From: Glandiceps talaboti
Taxonomy: Eukaryota > Hemichordata > Enteropneusta > Spengelidae
Assembly (NCBI RefSeq): GCF_964340395.1
Contig: NC_135551.1
Span: 24,028,503-24,083,502, forward strand
Direction: 5' to 3'
Length of the DNA stretch: 55,000 nt
A program made the position numbers and the translations under genes. This document shows, piece after piece, positions 49,757 to 55,000 of this stretch; the first letter of the stretch is position 1; each line of letters opens with the position of its first letter. Under the pieces are notes generated by a model that did no database searches, was not told the origin of the DNA, and worked only from the letters and a program-made list of their open reading frames with translations.

Positions 49757-51556
49757 TGTCAGTATGTTCCTTTCCCGAGCTGCTGTTGTCAACAATCACA
49801 CTTCCCTTCACGACACGACACGACACGACACGACAGTGGTATAATACAACACCGTCAAATAAAAACCTTGGAGTTGTTACGTCATGTATGTCATGTACTC
49901 AGACTGTCGTCAAAATCTGTCGAACAGTTTGAAGGCACGATAAATCCAAGCGACAGTCTACAGGTCGTTGTGAACACTATAACTAGACACTGAATACCTC
50001 GTACAACTTATTTACCACTGAATAATTTCTTTCCCACGTGACACAGCTTAGTAACGAGCTTTAAAGAAAGAACGCTTACTCCTAGCAACACGGAAAGCTT
50101 AATGACACATGCACACATACGCACTTTTCATACACTAGGGTATACAATCAACCCGTTGTCGGTTTAATAAGTGTTTTGTAAACGTCATATCGCGCCAATA
50201 TTGATATTACTCTCGACTCGTACATAGCCGTCATCAGCAAGAAACTCATCAACAACAAAATAATAAATTTTAGATCAATTATCTTAATGGAGCGAACCAT
50301 TACTGGTTAATTATAGAAACACATTCATTAAAGCATTCGAAGCGAGATGTAGACAGCTCTATGCTATGCTGTCAGTATGGCAGAACCGTCTATAACATCG
50401 ACAGGTTGTTACAACATAGTCCCTGTGGATGAGTGAATTCGAAATTCAATGCCACAAAGAATAGATCCAAATTCTATTAATAGTCTCGCGTACAAGCGGT
50501 TCCAGTAAATGTTATTGCAAGAGGCATACGGCCCATTGAAGTTTGACATGAGTAGACGATCCGACACAATGTAGTTTGAATGCTAATCTTTGAAGGCCGT
50601 AGAACAGAAGTGATTTCTGGTATTTCTAACTGTACGGTGATATTGTCCTATATAAATAGTATGTCTTTATTGTATTGGCGGTGACAACTGTAGGGTATGC
50701 CCGAGATAATCACACGTAGAATTCTCCACATATCACCATTACTGTTATACACATGCTATACAAGTATTCAGGCAGATTCAAGTAGCGAATCGTGTTTTTG
50801 TTAAAATTCTTTTCACTCGCAGCCATTGTTATGTATGACATCAAGCAAGACCTATACAATAGTAATTAAGGCAAGTAACCCATAGTTCGAATAGTATGCA
50901 TTGACATATCAATGCTCGGTTTGGAGACAAACCATGGGATGTATTATGGGGAGAATACATCCATGGAACAAACACACAGTCCGATCCTGTCATCTTAATA
51001 GCAGTCGTTGACCTTTTTTTACGAATTGACAACGCTTTAGGAATGACGACATGGACAACTGTGATCTTCGGTCTATTTTACCATAGACCCTGTAGGGTCT
51101 ATGAGTTTACCTTGTTCTGTAAACGTTGTATGCGAATACACTGTCTGTACAATGTTATGTCCATATCTACGGTATACCCACGCCTTGGGATAGAGATACC
51201 GTATTTATACGAACACGAACACAAAGAACTATTGTCTATTTTACACGGTGACCCTTCAGGCCTAAACCAACAAAGGTAAACACAGCAACAGGTAGCCGTG
51301 TTAAACTGGGATGTCGAAGACAGAAATAACGTGATGACAGCCGAGGATGAATTACTCCTTTTGTTCTATTGTATTTGGTGATTTTTAGGAAATCATTAAT
51401 ATACAAGATAACAACTGTATTAAATGTCAAAGCTATATTCACAGCAGTAGGTATGATAATTTACATTCACAAATTCCAATATTTCCAATGATACCTCACA
51501 AGCTCTCTATATATAATCAATGTATATTTAACTAGTGCAGCTTTAAATTAAAAGTG

Positions 51557-51583
51557 TGGGGGGGGGGGGGGAGGGGGGGGGTA
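51557..51583. repeat. Poly-G/GGGGAG tract
   Basis: Two G runs of more than seven bases, capable of G-quadruplex formation in principle. Confidence 0.9.
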
Positions 51584-52247
51584 GGAGGAGAAGGGGAAGG
51601 AAGAATGACATGGGGCGTGAATATAATGAATTATCATAAATAAAAGACTTATATAGTGGATAAGGAGGGAAAAACAGAGAAACCGTTCAAGTTTAATTTC
51701 ATTGCTAATGCATGTATATAGTCTTTTCATTTCTAAACGGGAGGAATGGATGACCAGTTATTTATTATTATATGTATTCGAAGCTACATACATTCACAAT
51801 GTAGATGCCCTCAGGTGTTCTAGTCTTGTGATGTACATTTTGATTTGAAAAGGATCCAGAGCATTGCGGATTTTGCTTAAGTTTAAATAAAGATCACATG
51901 TGCGTGCAATGCTAGTAAGACTTCCTTATGGATATTATGTGAGAATTTCAAATTTCAAATTGAATTTTGAAAAAATGCTAAGTGAATTAGCTGAATGTTT
52001 AGTAATGTTGATGTACATACGTGCGTATATGATTAGTTAACTTACAGTCTGACTCTTTGGTGACGATTGACACATTCGACACATAGTGTACATTGATCTC
52101 AATCGTACTTGCTACGAATTAAACATGTTTGTGACTCACAGCTGGATATAGCACATTCCAATAATAATTTCATTTTCAACCGACTTGCGATTTAACTAAT
52201 TTGCTGCTTTGTCAAGCCTAATTGAAACTGGCTGGTAAACATTTTTC

Positions 52248-52296
52248 ATAGACAGTGGAGGGGAAAGGACGCACAACTTTCCCCTCCACTGTCTAT
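52248..52296. repeat. Perfect 20-bp inverted repeat with 9-base loop
   Basis: ATAGACAGTGGAGGGGAAAG (52248-52267) and its exact complement (52277-52296) flank GACGCACAA. There is no T tract after it, and no gene nearby for which it would be a terminator. Confidence 0.95.
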
Positions 52297-53138
52297 TATT
52301 GAACTTTGTCTGCATCAATCAGGATACACACAATCCATAGTAAAATTGAAGAAAAAAATAGTTGCGGTGGTTGAAATACAGTCTAGTGTAATAAGGTAGG
52401 TCTAAATAAAGGTGTCGTCAAGAGGAAATTGATCAGATATTTCATCTGTGGTCATATCTTATTTCACCTATATTTGAATCACCGATTTCGTTTATCGAAA
52501 AAAAAACATAGTAAAAGAATGATCAAAACACATGAAGAACTGGTCACCATGGTTACCGTGTTATTGGTTCTCACTTAGAATTCGAGATTACGGCGAAATG
52601 AACAAGGATATGCATTTCCTATTAAATCAAGGAAATATGATGACGTCTTGTTTACAGAGCAAAGTGCTCGACCGTTACCATGACGACAAATTGAAATTGT
52701 AAACACTGAATCAGTGTGGGAGAGAGAAAAGATATTATATCGACAGAGAACAAACAGACCGTTGTCATTGAGGTGTTATTACAGCGTACAGGAACAAACC
52801 ATTTGATTCGTAGTGAGTTGATCAGAAATTGATTGCCGAGGCAGTCAGACTATTTATACAATAATGACCACAGAATTGTTAATAAAACACAATTTAATAG
52901 AGTTCTCTATCATTTGATTGGGTTTTACCTACTAGTCTATTTACAGTCAATGTAACGAATGCCTACCATACATTGAAGCGTTCAATATTTCTCATCAAAG
53001 TGTTTGTTCATATGTTCAGATACCATGGATACTGAAAACATGCAACCTCATATACAGCCATTTACTGACCAACCCATCTCCCACGACATCCAACCTATAC
53101 AACATGATCGATATCCAACCCATGCAACATGACAACCA

Positions 53139-53282
53139 ACTATCCACCCATTCATCCATCCATTCATCCATCCATCCACCCAACCAACCATCCATCCATT
53201 CATCCATCCACCCAACCATCCATCCATTCATCTATCCATCCATCCATCCATCCATCCATCCATCCATCCATCCATCTATCTA
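53139..53282. repeat. (CATC)n/(CCAT)n array
   Basis: Tetranucleotide units with CAAC and ATTC variants. Confidence 0.95.
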
Positions 53283-53311
53283 GTGAGTTAGTATGTGGGT
53301 GGTTGGGTGTA

Positions 53312-53431
53312 TAGTATAGCATAGTATAGTATAGTAGTATAGTATAGTATAGTATACCCGCGGTAGTATAGTATAGTATAGTATAGTATAGTATAGTATA
53401 GTATAGTATAGTATAGTATAGTATAGTATAT
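53312..53431. repeat. (TATAG)n pentanucleotide array
   Basis: About 23 units interrupted once by TACCCGCGGTAG, which contains a CCGCGG site. The unit is close to that at 30117-30282 but purer. Confidence 0.95.
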
Positions 53432-53613
53432 AGTACATAGTAGGTAGGTAAGTAAGTTAAGGTACGTGGGTTGATGGATATGGATGAAGGCACAACCATA
53501 GACCCTACTAATGGGTATATGACACCCTCACGCACATCTACAAGACTCACTTTTTGACATTCATTCAAATACAGAGACAAAAACACAACTATACACTGCA
53601 CTCAATACAATCT

Positions 53614-53688
53614 ACATACATACATACATACATACATACATACATACATACATACATACATACATACATACATACATACATACATACA
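53614..53688. repeat. (TACA)n microsatellite
   Basis: About 19 units; the complement of the GTAT repeats elsewhere. Confidence 0.95.
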
Positions 53689-54081
53689 GAAACAAAAGAC
53701 ACAAATATATATGTTCTGCACTTGAACAAATAACTTCAAAGAAACTGACAGACAAACACATACTATGCACATAAGCAACGACAAAGGCAATAGATTAGCC
53801 ACTCTGAATGAGATAAACGCATTTGGAGGAAGGCTCACATTCGATTGCACACCAAAGAAAATCAAAATGTAAGATTTTAAAGTTTTTAGGCCGTTTATTC
53901 ATTGAGGCAATGATTCTCGACATTTCAGGTGATTATCCAATCAAGGAAAAGGCTGTTAGTGTTACTGTTCTTACGACGTCATTGCCATTCCTGTATAGAT
54001 AAAAACAAATACAAAATCAGAAAAAAACCCAGCAAATGCATCCATCCAACCTCTCTCTCCGTCCCTCCGTCCCCCTTCCCC

Positions 54082-54203
<122 letters not shown>

Positions 54204-54406
54204 CATACATACAGATAACTTCTTACCGAATAATTCTGTCTTACAGGTCTGCTTATTCCTCTTCAAATTCAACTCTAAATATGGGCTCATTGAACATGGG
54301 TGGAGAGACAAATAAAAAGGAGATTAACACGTTTCGAAAGTCTTCAACTTCCAAGCATGATTTGATAGCATTGTCATGGTTTTGTCTGATCCGTCAATAA
54401 AACATT

Positions 54407-54586
<180 letters not shown>

Positions 54587-54691
54587 AAATACATATATAA
54601 AAAGATAAAGAAACAAATAAACAAATCAATAGGTATGCAAATAAGTACATCAATGAATACATAAACATGAATATAAACATGAATATATATA

Positions 54692-54826
<135 letters not shown>

Positions 54827-55000
54827 CATAAACAAATAGCGGACAACACACCTAAATATTCAGGATCGTAGAGCATGACATGGAGAGATCTGTATAGAAT
54901 TTATAATTTGTATATTTGCAATAAAAATATTGATTTGTAACCAAAGTTTAGTATTACATTTAAATAACGTAAACAAGTGCCCGTTTCTTGCTACGGATTC

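Noticed and set aside
51043-51279. 78-codon plus-strand frame in the right-hand intergenic region
   Set aside because: No domain, signal or splice context; length is compatible with chance in this composition.

Overview
This is eukaryotic genomic DNA, most likely from a marine invertebrate. The evidence is AT-rich sequence, split genes with GT-AG introns of roughly 0.05-6.5 kb, abundant long microsatellites, short inverted-repeat DNA transposons and tRNA-derived SINEs. Nothing looks prokaryotic. Gene content and repeats would suit a hemichordate- or amphioxus-like deuterostome, but the phylum is a guess.

Layout: (1) 2210-7199, plus strand: a HINT2-like histidine-triad nucleotide hydrolase with five coding positions. 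Position three is duplicated in tandem as two alternative exons. (2) 10341-28911, minus strand: a complete PDE10A-type cyclic nucleotide phosphodiesterase (GAF-A, GAF-B and HD catalytic domain). I could chain 25 coding exons in phase into a protein of about 795 residues. One catalytic exon is tandemly duplicated, and three other exons have tandem repeats built on their 5' splice sites. (3) 31788-32897, plus strand: an uninterrupted ORF for a ten-helix EamA/SLC35G-like transporter. (4) 36192-49756, minus strand: a nine-exon gene of about 1010 residues with an acidic coiled-coil N-terminus, ZU5-like segments and a C-terminal death domain, closest in architecture to DTHD1. (5) 49800-55000: no gene seen, mostly microsatellites. 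HINT2 and PDE10A are convergent; PDE10A and the transporter are divergent.

The most interesting signal is in exon architecture. In two unrelated neighbouring genes an exon lying in the active site is present as two equal-length, same-phase, clearly homologous copies (105/105 nt in HINT2, 112/112 nt in PDE10A), separated by introns of only 61 and 49 nt. This is the classical signature of mutually exclusive splicing. In HINT2 the swap replaces the ribose-binding Asp with Ser. In PDE10A it changes the surroundings of a metal-ligand Asp. The same PDE10A gene carries tandem amplification of splice donors at exons 4, 15 and 20, a candidate 9-nt microexon, a 164-bp AT palindrome beside the duplicated exon, and several transposon insertions (a hAT-type element with an exact 8-bp target duplication and two MITE families).

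All exon joins were made by eye from splice consensus, reading phase and family similarity. No alignment, transcript or database search was possible.
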